Made by a program: the position numbers and the translations under genes. A stretch of 64,000 bases of DNA from Lysinibacillus sp. FJAT-14745 (GTDB lineage Bacteria; Bacillota; Bacilli; Bacillales_A; Planococcaceae), in NCBI RefSeq assembly GCF_001275675.1, contig NZ_LITM01000007.1, positions 50,088 to 114,087 of the forward strand, given 5' to 3'. Positions 1 through 12,394 of this stretch are shown piece by piece. Below the pieces are notes generated by a model. It was given only the letters and a program-made list of their open reading frames with translations, did no database searches and was not told where the DNA came from. The number at the start of each line of letters is the position of its first letter. Positions within the stretch are counted from its first letter, which is position 1.

Positions 1-1111
1 CAATATAGGGCCATTCTTCATTTTTAGATTGCTGAAAAATTTCTTTCATTTCAGCAACTGATAATTCAATCGTACATAAATTTATAGGATGTGGGAAAAT
101 TCTATGCAAATCTAGTGCCGTCACTGTTCCCTTAGGTAAACCATCTAAAAAAATACCCGCGTTAAATAACGCACAATCCGCTCCACTTTTCTCTAAAATG
201 GCCCGCGCAAACAAATCGGATAATTGCGAATAATGGAACCATTCCTTATTGTACGATCTTTTCGTAGTGAATACTGGAATATCAAGTAATTGTTTGCCTT
301 CTTTTTCTAAAGACTGAACGATTTCATCTTCATTTTTAACCGTAGGCAACTCTTTATTATGAATTAAAGTATCCTTTTTTTCAACAATTTTCCTAGAATT
401 TTTATCATATTCTAACAAAAGATGGCCCGTATATTGTCCAAATTTCCCTCCACCTGTTAATAAAACGCCATTAATCAGCTTGCCATTTGGAAGAACATGG
501 TGTGTATGTGAACCGAATATAACATCTATTTCTGGGCATTCCTCAGCTAAAAGCTCATCCTCTGTTATTCCTAAATGAGACAAACAAACAATAATATCTA
601 CTTCTTTACGAAGCTGATATGCTAAGCGAATAAGTGTGCTTCGTGCAACATCTATCTCCCAATTTAATTCCTTATAATAAATTTCAAACATAGCAGTTGC
701 TGCAATAACCGCAACCTTTGTACCATAAGCAGTCGTTAACACAACATACGGCTTCATCCACGCTGGATTTGTTCCATGTGAAGCATTTACATTGGCAACT
801 ACTACGTCAAAAGCTGCTTCATCATATAGATGGTACAGCTCCTCATGGGACAATGTTATCCCTTCATTATTACCAATTGTCACTACGTCGTAGCCAGCTT
901 CATTCAATAACCTTACATTGCCCTTACCGACTGTTGCTTCTGTATAAATATTTGAACGATCTAAATGATCGCCGACATCAAATAAATAGCTTGTTTCTCC
1001 TATGGTTGTTAGCTTAGAACGCATTTCTTTCACATAGCTTTGCATTCGTGGCCAATACTTAAAATGACTGTGCAAATCATTCGTGTGAAAAATATGAATT
1101 TTTTCCAGCAA
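1..1111 (-). CDS. yunD: YunD-like bifunctional metallophosphatase/5'-nucleotidase, C-terminus cut by window edge
   Basis: The reverse strand is open from a TTG at 1111 to the window edge (370 codons). The TTG follows a GAGGTGG ribosome binding site. The product starts LEKIHIFHTNDLHSHF, the classic metallophosphatase HTNDxH motif. It then shows GDHLDRS, a GNNEG block, SHLG and GSHTHH, which are the metal-binding motifs of the 5'-nucleotidase (UshA/YunD) family. The C-terminal nucleotidase domain begins before the edge. It is the last gene of a yunF-yunE-yunD set in the order known from B. subtilis. No signal peptide is visible, so a cytoplasmic enzyme is expected. Substrate is not decidable here. 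Confidence 0.88.
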   Translation of the reverse strand, partial: MLEKIHIFHTNDLHSHFKYWPRMQSYVKEMRSKLTTIGETSYLFDVGDHLDRSNIYTEATVGKGNVRLLNEAGYDVVTIGNNEGITLSHEELYHLYDEAAFDVVVANVNASHGTNPAWMKPYVVLTTAYGTKVAVIAATAMFEIYYKELNWEIDVARSTLIRLAYQLRKEVDIIVCLSHLGITEDELLAEECPEIDVIFGSHTHHVLPNGKLINGVLLTGGGKFGQYTGHLLLEYDKNSRKIVEKKDTLIHNKELPTVKNEDEIVQSLEKEGKQLLDIPVFTTKRSYNKEWFHYSQLSDLFARAILEKSGADCALFNAGIFLDGLPKGTVTALDLHRIFPHPINLCTIELSVAEMKEIFQQSKNEEWPYI

Positions 1112-1172
1112 TTAAGCCACCTCTTCTTTAAAATAGCTTCTATATCTGTAGAAGACTTGCTTTAAATCAATA

Positions 1173-1994
1173 TTACAATAAACCTTCGATAATAGAACGA
1201 ATTCCTAGTAATAATAAAATAACTCGAAGCGCTACTACAAGCGTATCTGATTTAATTCTTTTATTTAATGCTGCCCCTATTTTTGCTCCAATATAAGCTC
1301 CTGGAATAACAGGAATCGTATAGAGCCATGGAACGTGTCCTAAATAAATATGGCTCGCTGAATTGACAATCGACGATAAAAATACCATGAACATCGATGT
1401 TGCCACTGCAACGTGTGGTGGGAATAAAAATAAAATAATCATGGCAGGCACGATCATCGAGCCTCCACCGATACCAAATAATCCAGAGGCAAAGCCAATG
1501 CAAAATGTTAATGCAATGGCAAACCAAATGGGATACCCATAGACAAAGGTATTTCCTTCTTTATCTTTGAATTCCAGTTGCATGCCGTTTTTTACAAACC
1601 ATTCTACAGGTTTCAATCGATCCCGTACAAGTAATATCGTCGCCAAAATGATTAGTAAAATACCAAAATACAAATTAAATGATGGTAAATCTAGTCCCTT
1701 ATTTACCCATGCACCTAGCATCGTTCCAGGAATACTTCCTATAAAAAATATCCAACCGCTTTTATAATCCACTGTTTTAGATTTCATATAGCTTAAAGTA
1801 GAGGCCAGTCCAGTGAAAATCATCATGACAACAGATAAACCAACCACTTTTTGAGGAGTGATATCTGGAATCATCCCTAAATTTAATCCAACGAATAATG
1901 TTGCTGGGACTAAGATAACTCCTCCACCAAGCCCAACCAACGAGCCAATTAATCCAGACAATAATGCAATAATAGCTAAAAGAATAAATTCCAT
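1173..1994 (-). CDS. yunE: TauE/SafE (TSUP) family membrane transporter
   Basis: This 273-residue protein has about eight hydrophobic segments. Two glycine-rich repeats, GSLVGLGGGVILVP near residue 17 and FGIGGGSMIVPA near residue 172, mark the duplicated four-helix halves of the TSUP family. Family members export or import sulfite, sulfonates or other organic anions; the substrate here is unknown. The ATG overlaps the TAA of yunF by one base (TAATG), so the two are translationally coupled. It lies 61 bases upstream of yunD, as in B. subtilis yunFED order. Confidence 0.85.
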   Translation of the reverse strand: MEFILLAIIALLSGLIGSLVGLGGGVILVPATLFVGLNLGMIPDITPQKVVGLSVVMMIFTGLASTLSYMKSKTVDYKSGWIFFIGSIPGTMLGAWVNKGLDLPSFNLYFGILLIILATILLVRDRLKPVEWFVKNGMQLEFKDKEGNTFVYGYPIWFAIALTFCIGFASGLFGIGGGSMIVPAMIILFLFPPHVAVATSMFMVFLSSIVNSASHIYLGHVPWLYTIPVIPGAYIGAKIGAALNKRIKSDTLVVALRVILLLLGIRSIIEGLL

Positions 1995-2851
1995 TATAGT
2001 TCCCCTTCAAACATATTTAATTGTTTAGGCGCTAACCCTACATCTCTAATCGCTAAAATCCCCTGAAACTCCTTTGCATTTTTCGCAGCATGAAGTCCTG
2101 AATTATTATTAAATAATACATACAGTTCCTGTACTTCTGATTGAAGATGTTTCACATGCTGTCCAAGCTGCTGCAATTCTTCACGATTGTAATCATATAA
2201 AAAGCGAACCTTCCGCCAGTTTTCGGCATTACCAGCATTGCGCCATCCATGAATGTTACGTCCATGAATACGTACAAGTGCCTTAGCCGTAGTAACAGTA
2301 GGATAAAATGGTACAGAACCTACGCCAGCCTGTGGTTCATCACAAATTGTATGAATGAATTGATGCTCTCGTAAAAAACTCATTGTTTGCTGCACGACAT
2401 TGTCCGCATACCAAGTCTTATTGCGAAACTCAATCGCTACGTCAAAGCCCTTGAGCTGCTGCCTAATATATTTTAAATATTGTACATTTTTCGCCTGACA
2501 ATCAAACCACGGTGGAAATTGTGCTAGCACCATCGCTAGCTTCCCATAACGTTTAAATTCATTGGCACATTCGATAAAGGCATTAAACATGTCATTCTTC
2601 GATTCAAACGGTATGTCACCACGTAAATGGCCTGTCATCCCTTGATAGGCCTTCACAACAAAACGAAAATTTTCGGGTGTATCCTCACACCATTTCCGTA
2701 CATTTTCTTTAGAAGGTATGGCATAAAAAGAAGTATCTACTTCGACTGTTAAAAAGTGACCTGTATAATCGAATAATTTGTCCTTTGAGGCAGTCACTTC
2801 ACTATAAAGCGAAGGATGATCACCCCATCCAGATAATCCAACTATAATCAT
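1994..2851 (-). CDS. yunF: DUF72 family protein YunF
   Basis: The 285-residue product begins MIIVGLSGWGDHPSLY, matching the DUF72 (YecE/YunF) N-terminus, and has the TIM-barrel-like conserved stretches FYAIPS, FRFVVKA, LAMVLAQFPP and VAIEFRNKTW. I chose the ATG at 2851 because GGAGGAGGGGG lies just upstream; an in-frame ATG at 2890 lacks a comparable site. Biochemical function of the family is not established. It is the first gene of the yunFED set. Confidence 0.85.
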   Translation of the reverse strand: MIIVGLSGWGDHPSLYSEVTASKDKLFDYTGHFLTVEVDTSFYAIPSKENVRKWCEDTPENFRFVVKAYQGMTGHLRGDIPFESKNDMFNAFIECANEFKRYGKLAMVLAQFPPWFDCQAKNVQYLKYIRQQLKGFDVAIEFRNKTWYADNVVQQTMSFLREHQFIHTICDEPQAGVGSVPFYPTVTTAKALVRIHGRNIHGWRNAGNAENWRKVRFLYDYNREELQQLGQHVKHLQSEVQELYVLFNNNSGLHAAKNAKEFQGILAIRDVGLAPKQLNMFEGEL

Positions 2852-2984
2852 GTGACCCCCTCCTCCATGTACATTTATCATAGCATACACTTTCTAACTA
2901 AATATAAACGTATCGTAAAAAAACACAGCTCATAATTTAGGGGCAAAGATAGAAATTACCATCATTTTCCCATATGATAAAGTA

Positions 2985-3293
2985 AAGGATTATCTCATCA
3001 TAGCGTGGGGTTGATTTCCGTTCCGGCTGGGCGCTTTGTTGCTGACGCTTCGCTTTCGCACAGAGCAAAGCTTCCTGGGGGCGTTCGATGAGCCGCTTCG
3101 CTTCGCTGCAGGGTCTCGGGGCAACAGGATGTTGGTCACGAAGGCGTTATCACAGGACGTGATGCTTTTAGCCTTCGTTCCTCTATTGCTAATCCCCAAG
3201 GAGTCGCCCAGCCTCCACTCCAATCAACTTATACCTACAATTTACGTTTTTATAAATGTCATTCTAAACTTTGGTGATGAGTCAAAATATATG
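2985..3293. repeat. Interspersed repeat family A, copy 1
   Basis: A GC-richer non-coding block starts at CATAGCGTGGGGTTGATT and ends with CCACTCCAATCAACTTA plus a tail TTTGGTGATGAGTCAAAAT. Near-identical blocks occur at 11640-11985 and 37170-37525. The ends are foldback: left TTGATTtccGTtccGGCTGGGCG and the reverse complement of the right, TTGATTggaGTggaGGCTGGGCG, differ only at two triplets. Apparent reading frames in it are by-products of the repeat. Confidence 0.85.
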
Positions 3294-3322
3294 AAATTTA
3301 ACACGAAGGGGATTTGATTGAG

Positions 3323-4147
3323 ATGATTACTGAGCTACAGCAAAATGAATTTTACAGGTGTAAAGAACTGTTGAATAAGCAAGGCCAATTAGAAGTTCAA
3401 GCAGTTGTAGAGGGAGTAAATCCTGGACGAATATTTGTGGATAATATCGACACACCACGTACAGCACTTATTTGGTTAGGCAACAATGATGGATTTTTAT
3501 TTATAGGGAATGAAGATAATGAACAATTTAATAATCAAATAAATGGTTTTGTAGATCGAGTAATTGTACCCGAAGCGAAAAAAGTGGGGTTACATTACTT
3601 CGAAGGTATTGGTAACCATCCAAAGTGGAATCAAACGATTGAAAAAATATTTAAACATCGTGAACTTGGTAGTTGGAAGCAAAGAGTTTATAAGCTACAT
3701 AAAAATAACTATATAGCAAATAATGAGCCCGATATTAAAGAAGGATACACTGTTTTAAAAATAGATAACGCTCTATTTAACGATAACACAATTAAAAACC
3801 CTGAATATTTACAGTCAAAAATATTATCGTTTTGGTCTTCTCCTGAGTGTTTCTTGAATGAAGGAATTGGATATTGTGTCGTTTACAAACATCACATTAT
3901 TAGTCTTTGTTTTTCAGGCTTTGTAGTTGAAAATGTCCACTGTATTGACATTGAAACATTAGAAGCTCACCAAGGAAACAAATTAGCCCAAAAGTTAGCT
4001 CATTATTTTGTAAAAGATTGTTTGGCCCAAGGTTCGACCCCATATTGGGATTGTATGGATTCAAACAAGCCTTCCATCGCTGTAGCAAAAAATATAGGGT
4101 TTACCAATGTTTTTAACTATGTAGGATACGAATTTTCATTCAACTAA
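3323..4147 (+). CDS. GNAT-family acetyltransferase
   Basis: This protein of about 274 residues resembles the 'GNAT acetyltransferase' family of Bacillales. The C-terminal third carries the acetyl-CoA fold: CIDIETLEAHQGNKLAQKLAHYF (beta strand, pyrophosphate loop, helix) followed by PYWDCMDSNKPSIAVAKNIGF, a typical GNAT ending. I placed the start at ATG 3323, downstream of GAAGGGGA; an in-frame TTG at 3314 is too close to that site. Substrate unknown. It stands alone between a repeat element and a small membrane protein gene. Confidence 0.75.
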   Translation: MITELQQNEFYRCKELLNKQGQLEVQAVVEGVNPGRIFVDNIDTPRTALIWLGNNDGFLFIGNEDNEQFNNQINGFVDRVIVPEAKKVGLHYFEGIGNHPKWNQTIEKIFKHRELGSWKQRVYKLHKNNYIANNEPDIKEGYTVLKIDNALFNDNTIKNPEYLQSKILSFWSSPECFLNEGIGYCVVYKHHIISLCFSGFVVENVHCIDIETLEAHQGNKLAQKLAHYFVKDCLAQGSTPYWDCMDSNKPSIAVAKNIGFTNVFNYVGYEFSFN

Positions 4148-4252
4148 AAATGTTAAAACCTCGCTAAATATAAAGGATCTACCACGTTTACAAACACTTG
4201 ATTATTTTTAAAGGCGTCTTTTGTTTAAAAAAGAAAAAAAGTGGGGATGCAA

Positions 4253-4603
4253 ATGTACATTTTTATCGGGATAATTATCTTCTTTCTAATCATTTTTGTT
4301 GCACTATGGATATTACCACTGAAGTATCAAAAGATTGAATGGATTGAAACGAACGCGCAAATTATCGACAGTGATTTTTCACACCGAACAGTTGGCCATG
4401 AGATTACATATGCAAAAGGAGAATCAAGGCGTAGAATAAAGTTCACAGTACAATTTACGTCATTACAAAATAAATCAATCACTGTCACGAGCAAAGTATG
4501 GACATATACGAAAAATCGTGCTTTTTTTGAGGAAGGACAATGGGTGACGATTCTTTATAATAAAAAGAAGCCCCAACAGTTTAAACTCAAATATCAAATA
4601 TAG
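4253..4603 (+). CDS. small membrane protein, DUF3592-like
   Basis: About 116 residues: one N-terminal membrane helix (MYIFIGIIIFFLIIFVALWI) followed by a soluble beta-rich domain with an ITYAKGESRRRIKFTVQFT stretch and a GQWVTILYNKKKPQQF ending, the pattern of DUF3592 proteins. The ATG at 4253 follows GTGGGG at a normal distance; GTG 4241 and ATG 4247 are in frame but poorly placed. Function unknown. Confidence 0.6.
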   Translation: MYIFIGIIIFFLIIFVALWILPLKYQKIEWIETNAQIIDSDFSHRTVGHEITYAKGESRRRIKFTVQFTSLQNKSITVTSKVWTYTKNRAFFEEGQWVTILYNKKKPQQFKLKYQI

Positions 4604-4792
4604 AAGGTTACTGTATTAAATGAATAGGAGATAATTCTTTTTTCCACCGGTTGAATCATCATAAAATAAACATCAAGATTTCAAAAGTAGAATTTACCTA
4701 CTCAGCATAGAACTACTGAAAGAAATTCAAGGTCGTTACTATCTCTTTATTCAATTTATAACCCATTTTCATTACTAACTCTTGTCCCATAG

Positions 4793-4858
4793 AAAAAACA
4801 CCTTCACGTTGGTTACATAAGGTGTCATACCCGCTTTTCAACGAAAGGTGTTTTTATT
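4793..4858 (+). terminator. possible hairpin/terminator in the 4604-5017 intergenic region
   Basis: AAAAACACCTTCACGTT at 4794 and AACGAAAGGTGTTTTT at 4840 are near-complementary, giving a long-looped stem that ends in a T tract. It lies about 190 bases past the stop at 4603. The rest of 4604-5017 shows nothing I recognise apart from the GGAGG site for the next gene. Confidence 0.4.
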
Positions 4859-5017
4859 TATCTTAAAATTTCTAGGTCAGTACATTGCTGCGCTTGACAT
4901 GCCCATCTTATTCTTGCAGAATTATCACCCAACGAGGCAACACGAGAAATGATTTTGCACAACTACCTATACACAAAGCATAAGATAAGTTGATGGTTAA
5001 ACAAAAGGAGGACAATG

Positions 5018-5485
5018 ATGTATCCAAATCAATACTATTATCATTATGCTCCACAGCATAATAGTACCTATCCTATGCAAAACGATACTCAACTTGTAAA
5101 TGATATTCAGAAGGCAATTAATGCTGAGTATAGTGCTACTGCTTGTTATGAGAAGTTAGCTAAGATCGCACCTTCTGAGGATGAAAAGTATAGAATACTT
5201 GAGATACAAAAGGATGAAATACGCCATCTCGAGGAATTCAGCAAAATTTATACGAATTTAACAGGAAAAAAGCCCTCATATCAAATAATTGAGGAATGTC
5301 CGGACAACTATAAGGCCGGAATAGAATTTGCTTTTAAAGATGAACAAGAAACCGTTGATTCTTATTTAGATATAGCAGATAAAGCAAATGATCCAATGAT
5401 TAAAGAAAGATTTCGACGTGCAGCAGCAGACGAGCAAAATCACGCTGTGTGGTTTTTGTTTTTTTTTCAAAAAGCCCCGAGATAA
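5018..5485 (+). CDS. ferritin-like (rubrerythrin/YhjR-type) di-iron protein
   Basis: 155 residues. After a Tyr/Gln-rich leader (MYPNQYYYHYAPQ) comes a four-helix ferritin-like bundle with paired metal-ligand motifs: EYSATACYEKL...DEIRH in the first half and KDEQETVDSYLDIA...AADEQNHAVWF in the second. Such proteins are found in sporulating bacilli (YhjR type). Ribosome site GGAGG precedes 5015/5018. The frame ends abruptly after a T9 tract (5456-5464) with a basic tail QKAPR, and a second open frame takes over at the same place, so the native C-terminus may be longer. Confidence 0.8.
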   Translation: MYPNQYYYHYAPQHNSTYPMQNDTQLVNDIQKAINAEYSATACYEKLAKIAPSEDEKYRILEIQKDEIRHLEEFSKIYTNLTGKKPSYQIIEECPDNYKAGIEFAFKDEQETVDSYLDIADKANDPMIKERFRRAAADEQNHAVWFLFFFQKAPR

Positions 5486-5892
5486 CACTTATTAATAGGG
5501 AAACTCAAAATTACGATCATCAAGATCCATTACAACCTTCTCTATTAACATCCCCTCAAATGTTGGGTGAATACTTAACCCAATCAATTTTTGATAATTT
5601 TCTAGGAAACTTCCACTATATTAATCGTACATTGGGGCATATAAATGCTTTATTACCATTTTTCGAACGTAATTGGGTACCGTTATCTAATGACGAATCG
5701 CAGTTATTCGTAACAAACTCAGAAAACAATAAAATAGCCTATGTGGCTAGGAGTCAGAGGGAAAAAGACAATATATCTATGTACGAAACGTTTATAGCAT
5801 TTAATGTTCCTAATGATGATTTTCCAACTGTTTTTCCTCAACTTTATAACGGCTCTTTGAACCATCAAAACAACATTAGGTACTTACCTTGA
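5449..5892 (+). CDS. overlapping open frame, possible frameshifted continuation of the ferritin-like gene
   Basis: This frame runs from within the end of the ferritin-like gene to a stop at 5892 and has no ribosome site of its own. It encodes about 130 residues after the overlap, including LGEYLTQSIFDNFLGNFHY and FERNWVPL, with no family I recognise. A change of one base in the T9 tract would join it to the upstream gene as one protein of about 300 residues. It may be a C-terminal extension read by slippage, a sequencing-length artefact or an unrelated remnant. Confidence 0.4.
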   Translation: MVFVFFSKSPEITLINRETQNYDHQDPLQPSLLTSPQMLGEYLTQSIFDNFLGNFHYINRTLGHINALLPFFERNWVPLSNDESQLFVTNSENNKIAYVARSQREKDNISMYETFIAFNVPNDDFPTVFPQLYNGSLNHQNNIRYLP

Positions 5893-5936
5893 AGACAAAA
5901 AAGAAAGGAGACGAACTTCAAAAGTTCATCTCCTTC
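5892..5936 (-). terminator. suf operon terminator
   Basis: On the minus strand a stem GGAGATGAACTT / AAGTTCGTCTCC is followed by TTTCTTTTTT. It lies 60 bases past the sufB stop and would end the suf transcript. Confidence 0.8.
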
Positions 5937-5996
5937 AATCTAAAATTGAATCAAATCGATATGAAATTTACACATCAATTGATTATAAAGTTTTTA

Positions 5997-7394
5997 TTAT
6001 CCGATAGAGCCTTCCATCTCAAACTTGATCAGACGGTTCATTTCTACTGCGTATTCCATTGGTAATTCTTTTGTGAATGGCTCGATGAAGCCCATTACGA
6101 TCATTTCTGTCGCTTCTTCTTCAGAAATACCACGAGACATTAAGTAGAATAATTGTTCCTCTGATACTTTTGAAACTTTCGCTTCATGCTCTAAAGAAAC
6201 ATTATCATTTAAGATTTCGTTGTATGGAATTGTATCTGAAGTAGATTGATTATCCATGATTAACGTATCACATTCAATGTTAGCACGTGCACCACTTGCT
6301 TTAGGGCCGAAACGAACTTGACCCATATACGTTACCTTACCACCTTGTTTAGCAATCGATTTAGAAACGATTGTTGAAGATGTGTTTGGAGCCATATGAA
6401 TCATTTTCGCACCTGCATGTTGGTGTTGCCCTTTACCTGCTAATGCGATTGATAATGTCATACCACGAGCGCCTTCACCTTTAAGGATACAAGCTGGGTA
6501 TTTCATTGTTAATTTAGAACCGATGTTACCGTCGATCCATTCCATCGTACCGTTTTCTTCAACAACTGTACGTTTTGTTACTAAGTTGTAAACGTTGTTT
6601 GCCCAGTTTTGAATCGTTGTATAACGGCAGTATGCATCTTTACGTACAACAATTTCTACTACTGCTGAGTGTAAAGAGTTTGTTGTGTAAACAGGAGCTG
6701 TACAACCTTCAACGTAGTGTACGTGAGCACCTTCGTCTACGATAATTAACGTACGTTCGAATTGACCCATGTTTTCAGAGTTAATACGGAAGTAAGCTTG
6801 TAATGGCGTTTCCACTTTTACACCTGGTGGTACATAGATGAATGAGCCACCTGACCAAACAGCTGAGTTTAGTGCAGCGAATTTGTTGTCAGTGTAAGGA
6901 ATTACTTTGCCCCAGTATTGTTTGAAAATATCTTCGTTTTCACGTAAAGCTGAGTCTGTATCTTTGAACACAATACCAAGGTCTTCAAGATCTTGTTTCA
7001 TATTGTGATATACTACTTCAGATTCGTACTGAGCAGATACACCTGCAAGGTATTTTTGCTCAGCTTCTGGGATACCTAATTTATCGAAAGTAGCTTTGAT
7101 TTCATCAGGTACTTCATCCCATGATTTTTGTGTAGCTTCAGATGGTTTTACGTAGTACGTAATTTCATCAAAATCTAAATCACCTAAATCGCCACCCCAT
7201 TGCGGCATTGGTTTTGTATAGAAAGTTTCAAGTGCTTTTAAGCGGTATTCAAGCATCCACTCAGGCTCTTGTTTCATATTTGAAATTTCACGGACGATTT
7301 CTTCAGTTAAACCACGTTTTGAACGGAAAATTGATACGTCCTTGTCATGGAATCCGTATTTGTAATCGCCAATATCAGGCATTTTTTTAGCCAT
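5997..7394 (-). CDS. sufB: Fe-S cluster scaffold subunit SufB
   Basis: 465 residues, the usual SufB length. Together with SufC and SufD it forms the cytoplasmic scaffold on which iron-sulfur clusters are built. Conserved SufB features are present: [18 protein letters not shown], the beta-helix region with [20 protein letters not shown], and the C-terminal [20 protein letters not shown] followed by EAEMI-type helices. I chose ATG 7394 ([15 protein letters not shown]), which follows GGAGGAG; an in-frame start at 7412 is longer than the family. Last gene of the operon, after a 107-base gap from sufU. Confidence 0.97.
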   Translation of the reverse strand: MAKKMPDIGDYKYGFHDKDVSIFRSKRGLTEEIVREISNMKQEPEWMLEYRLKALETFYTKPMPQWGGDLGDLDFDEITYYVKPSEATQKSWDEVPDEIKATFDKLGIPEAEQKYLAGVSAQYESEVVYHNMKQDLEDLGIVFKDTDSALRENEDIFKQYWGKVIPYTDNKFAALNSAVWSGGSFIYVPPGVKVETPLQAYFRINSENMGQFERTLIIVDEGAHVHYVEGCTAPVYTTNSLHSAVVEIVVRKDAYCRYTTIQNWANNVYNLVTKRTVVEENGTMEWIDGNIGSKLTMKYPACILKGEGARGMTLSIALAGKGQHQHAGAKMIHMAPNTSSTIVSKSIAKQGGKVTYMGQVRFGPKASGARANIECDTLIMDNQSTSDTIPYNEILNDNVSLEHEAKVSKVSEEQLFYLMSRGISEEEATEMIVMGFIEPFTKELPMEYAVEMNRLIKFEMEGSIG

Positions 7395-7501
7395 CGTTTC
7401 TCCTCCGTTCATGCATTATTGTTATTTATCTAGTCTAAAACGAAACCCCTCGCCCTGAATGAAAACATGCTTTTATTCAAGTGATTTTCGGGATAAATTT
7501 A

Positions 7502-10453
<2,952 letters not shown>

Positions 10454-10471
10454 GCTAGTTCGTCCTCCCTC

Positions 10472-11251
10472 TTATGCTTCTTGTTCTTCTGTTTCTTCTT
10501 CGATACCTAATTCTTTTTTAATCCAGTCATAGCCTTCTGCTTCTAAACGTTGTGCTAATTCTTCGCCACCTGATTTAACAACGCGACCTTGCATCATTAC
10601 GTGTACATGGTCTGGTGTAATATAGTTAAGTAGACGTTGGTAGTGAGTGATCATTAAGCAGCCGAAGCCTTCTCCACGCATTGCATTGATTCCTTTTGAA
10701 ACAACTTTAAGTGCGTCAATATCAAGACCAGAGTCAATTTCATCTAAAATTGCGAAAGTAGGTTTAATCATCATTAATTGAAGAATCTCGTTACGTTTTT
10801 TCTCACCGCCAGAGAAACCTTCATTTAAATAACGTTGTGCCATATCTTCGTGCATCTCAAGGAATTCCATGTTTTTATCTAATTCACGGATAAATTTCAT
10901 TAATGAAATTTCATCGCCTTCTTCACGTCGTGCATTAATAGCTGAACGTAAGAAATCTGCATTTGTTACACCTGCGATTTCAGAAGGGTATTGCATTGCT
11001 AGGAATAAACCTGCCTGAGCACGCTCGTCCACTTCCATTTCAAGTACATTTTCGCCATCAAGTTCTACTGTACCAGAAGTTACTTCATATTTAGGGTGTC
11101 CCATAATTGCAGAAGCTAGTGTTGATTTACCAGTTCCGTTTGGTCCCATGATTGCATGAATTTCATTTGTATTAATTGTAAGGTTTACGCCTTTTAAAAT
11201 CTCTTTCCCGTCGATTTCAACGTGAAGATCTTTAATAACTAAAATTGACAT
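10472..11251 (-). CDS. sufC: SufC ATPase of the SufBCD complex
   Basis: 259 residues, an ABC-type ATPase without membrane domains. Walker A GPNGTGKST (about 36-44), signature LNEGFSGGEKKRNE (about 143), Walker B FAILDEIDSGLD and the switch histidine in MITHYQR are intact. It opens the operon; the leader upstream holds Fur-box-like sites. An acidic tail (EEETEEQEA) ends the protein. Confidence 0.97.
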   Translation of the reverse strand: MSILVIKDLHVEIDGKEILKGVNLTINTNEIHAIMGPNGTGKSTLASAIMGHPKYEVTSGTVELDGENVLEMEVDERAQAGLFLAMQYPSEIAGVTNADFLRSAINARREEGDEISLMKFIRELDKNMEFLEMHEDMAQRYLNEGFSGGEKKRNEILQLMMIKPTFAILDEIDSGLDIDALKVVSKGINAMRGEGFGCLMITHYQRLLNYITPDHVHVMMQGRVVKSGGEELAQRLEAEGYDWIKKELGIEEETEEQEA

Positions 11252-11428
11252 GAAAATACCTCCATAGTGTGTTCAGTGAATGGTGTTCCATTCCTTAATT
11301 ATCATCATTCTAATCTTAACTGAAAATCGTTCTCTATGCAAACCATTTCAATTACTTTCATTTTTCTCTGAAACAATCCTTAAAAACAAAGAGTTTGTAA
11401 GCATTTTCAGATAATTGTTAATCGTTAT

Positions 11429-11490
11429 TGACAATGAGAATCAACTTTCCTCATTTTCAATGAAATAAATCTAATTGAGAATGAATTTCA
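11429..11490 (-). promoter_or_regulatory. two Fur-box-like operators upstream of sufC
   Basis: TGACAATGAGAATCA (11429-11443) and TGAGAATGAATTTCA (11476-11490) each match 11 of 14 defined positions of the 7-1-7 Fur consensus TGATAATnATTATCA, 180-240 bases before sufC. Weaker Fur-like AT-rich sequence flanks the first. I infer iron-responsive control of suf; the exact promoter hexamers are not certain. Confidence 0.55.
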
Positions 11491-11639
11491 TCTACCTACA
11501 TAGTGGAAACCCCGCAGAAAGCGCCAATTGTAGCGGTTTTGTGACAGAAAGTATAAATAACAATACCAATACTATAACCTTTTTTATTAGAATAGAATCA
11601 AATAAAGGAAAGAAATATCAAGAGTACTAATTCGTAAAA

Positions 11640-11985
11640 TTAAGACTTACCATCATAACGTGGGGTTAATTTCCGTTCCGGCTGGGCGCTTTGTTGTTGC
11701 TGTCGCTTCGCTTTCGCACAGATAAAACATTTGCTGCCGCTACGTTAGCACTACGCTTTCGCACAGAGCAAAGCTTCCTAGGGGCGTCCGATGAGCCGCT
11801 TCGCTGGTCTCGGGCCAACAGGATGTTGGTCACGAAGGCGTTATCACAGGACGTGATGGTTTTAGCCTTCGTTCCTCTATCGCTGATCCCCAAGGAGTCG
11901 CCCAGCCTCCACTCCAATCAACCTATATACACGACATTCGTTTTAACCAATGATATCTCAAACTTTCGATAATGAGTCAAAATAA
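11640..11985. repeat. Interspersed repeat family A, copy 2
   Basis: Same block as 2985-3293, with an extra internal GCTTTCGCACAGA... segment repeated around 11700-11770. Same left (CATAACGTGGGGTTAATT) and right (CACTCCAATCAACCTATA, then GATAATGAGTCAAAAT) ends. Confidence 0.85.
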
Positions 11986-11999
11986 ATAATAAAAGATGA

Positions 12000-12256
12000 C
12001 AGGCGTGTTGATTAGGAAAAAATAAGTTTATTATTGAGCGATAAAAGGATTTTTTCGTTACCACTTTGCCAATATATTTCCATTTTAACTGATTGTAGCG
12101 TAGGGCTACTCGACTCCCGCGGGAAAGCGAGACAGACGAGACCCTGCACGGAGCGAAGCGGAGGAAGCGGCTCGACGCTCGCCCGCAGGAAAGCGAGTAG
12201 CCCGTAGCGGAAATCAGCCTCTTTGAATGTATAAAAATGGTTAATCAACACACCTG
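12000..12256. mobile_element. miniature inverted-repeat element C, copy 1, with 9-bp target duplication
   Basis: The 257-base element begins CAGGCGTGTTGATTA and ends with the inverse TTAATCAACACACCTG. It is flanked by a perfect 9-base direct repeat AAAAGATGA (11991-11999 and 12257-12265). Inside is a second foldback, CTGATTGTAGCG...GGGCTACTCG against CGAGTAGCCCGTAGCGGAAATCAG. It has no coding capacity, so it is a non-autonomous (MITE-like) element. A second copy lies at 35828-36059. Confidence 0.85.
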
Positions 12257-12394
12257 AAAAGATGATGTAATTTTCTTTTAATCAATAAAGCTTGCTAGCT
12301 ATCATTTGTTTAATTACAATCATTTTTCATCTTAAATAGTATATAATTGAGGTATAATCAATCGTATTTTTCGATTAATAGAGGTGAATATCTA

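Noticed and set aside
2990..3317. Open frames on both strands in the A repeats (also at 11666-11972)
   Set aside because: They lie wholly in the repeated non-coding element and change between copies by insertions not in multiples of three.
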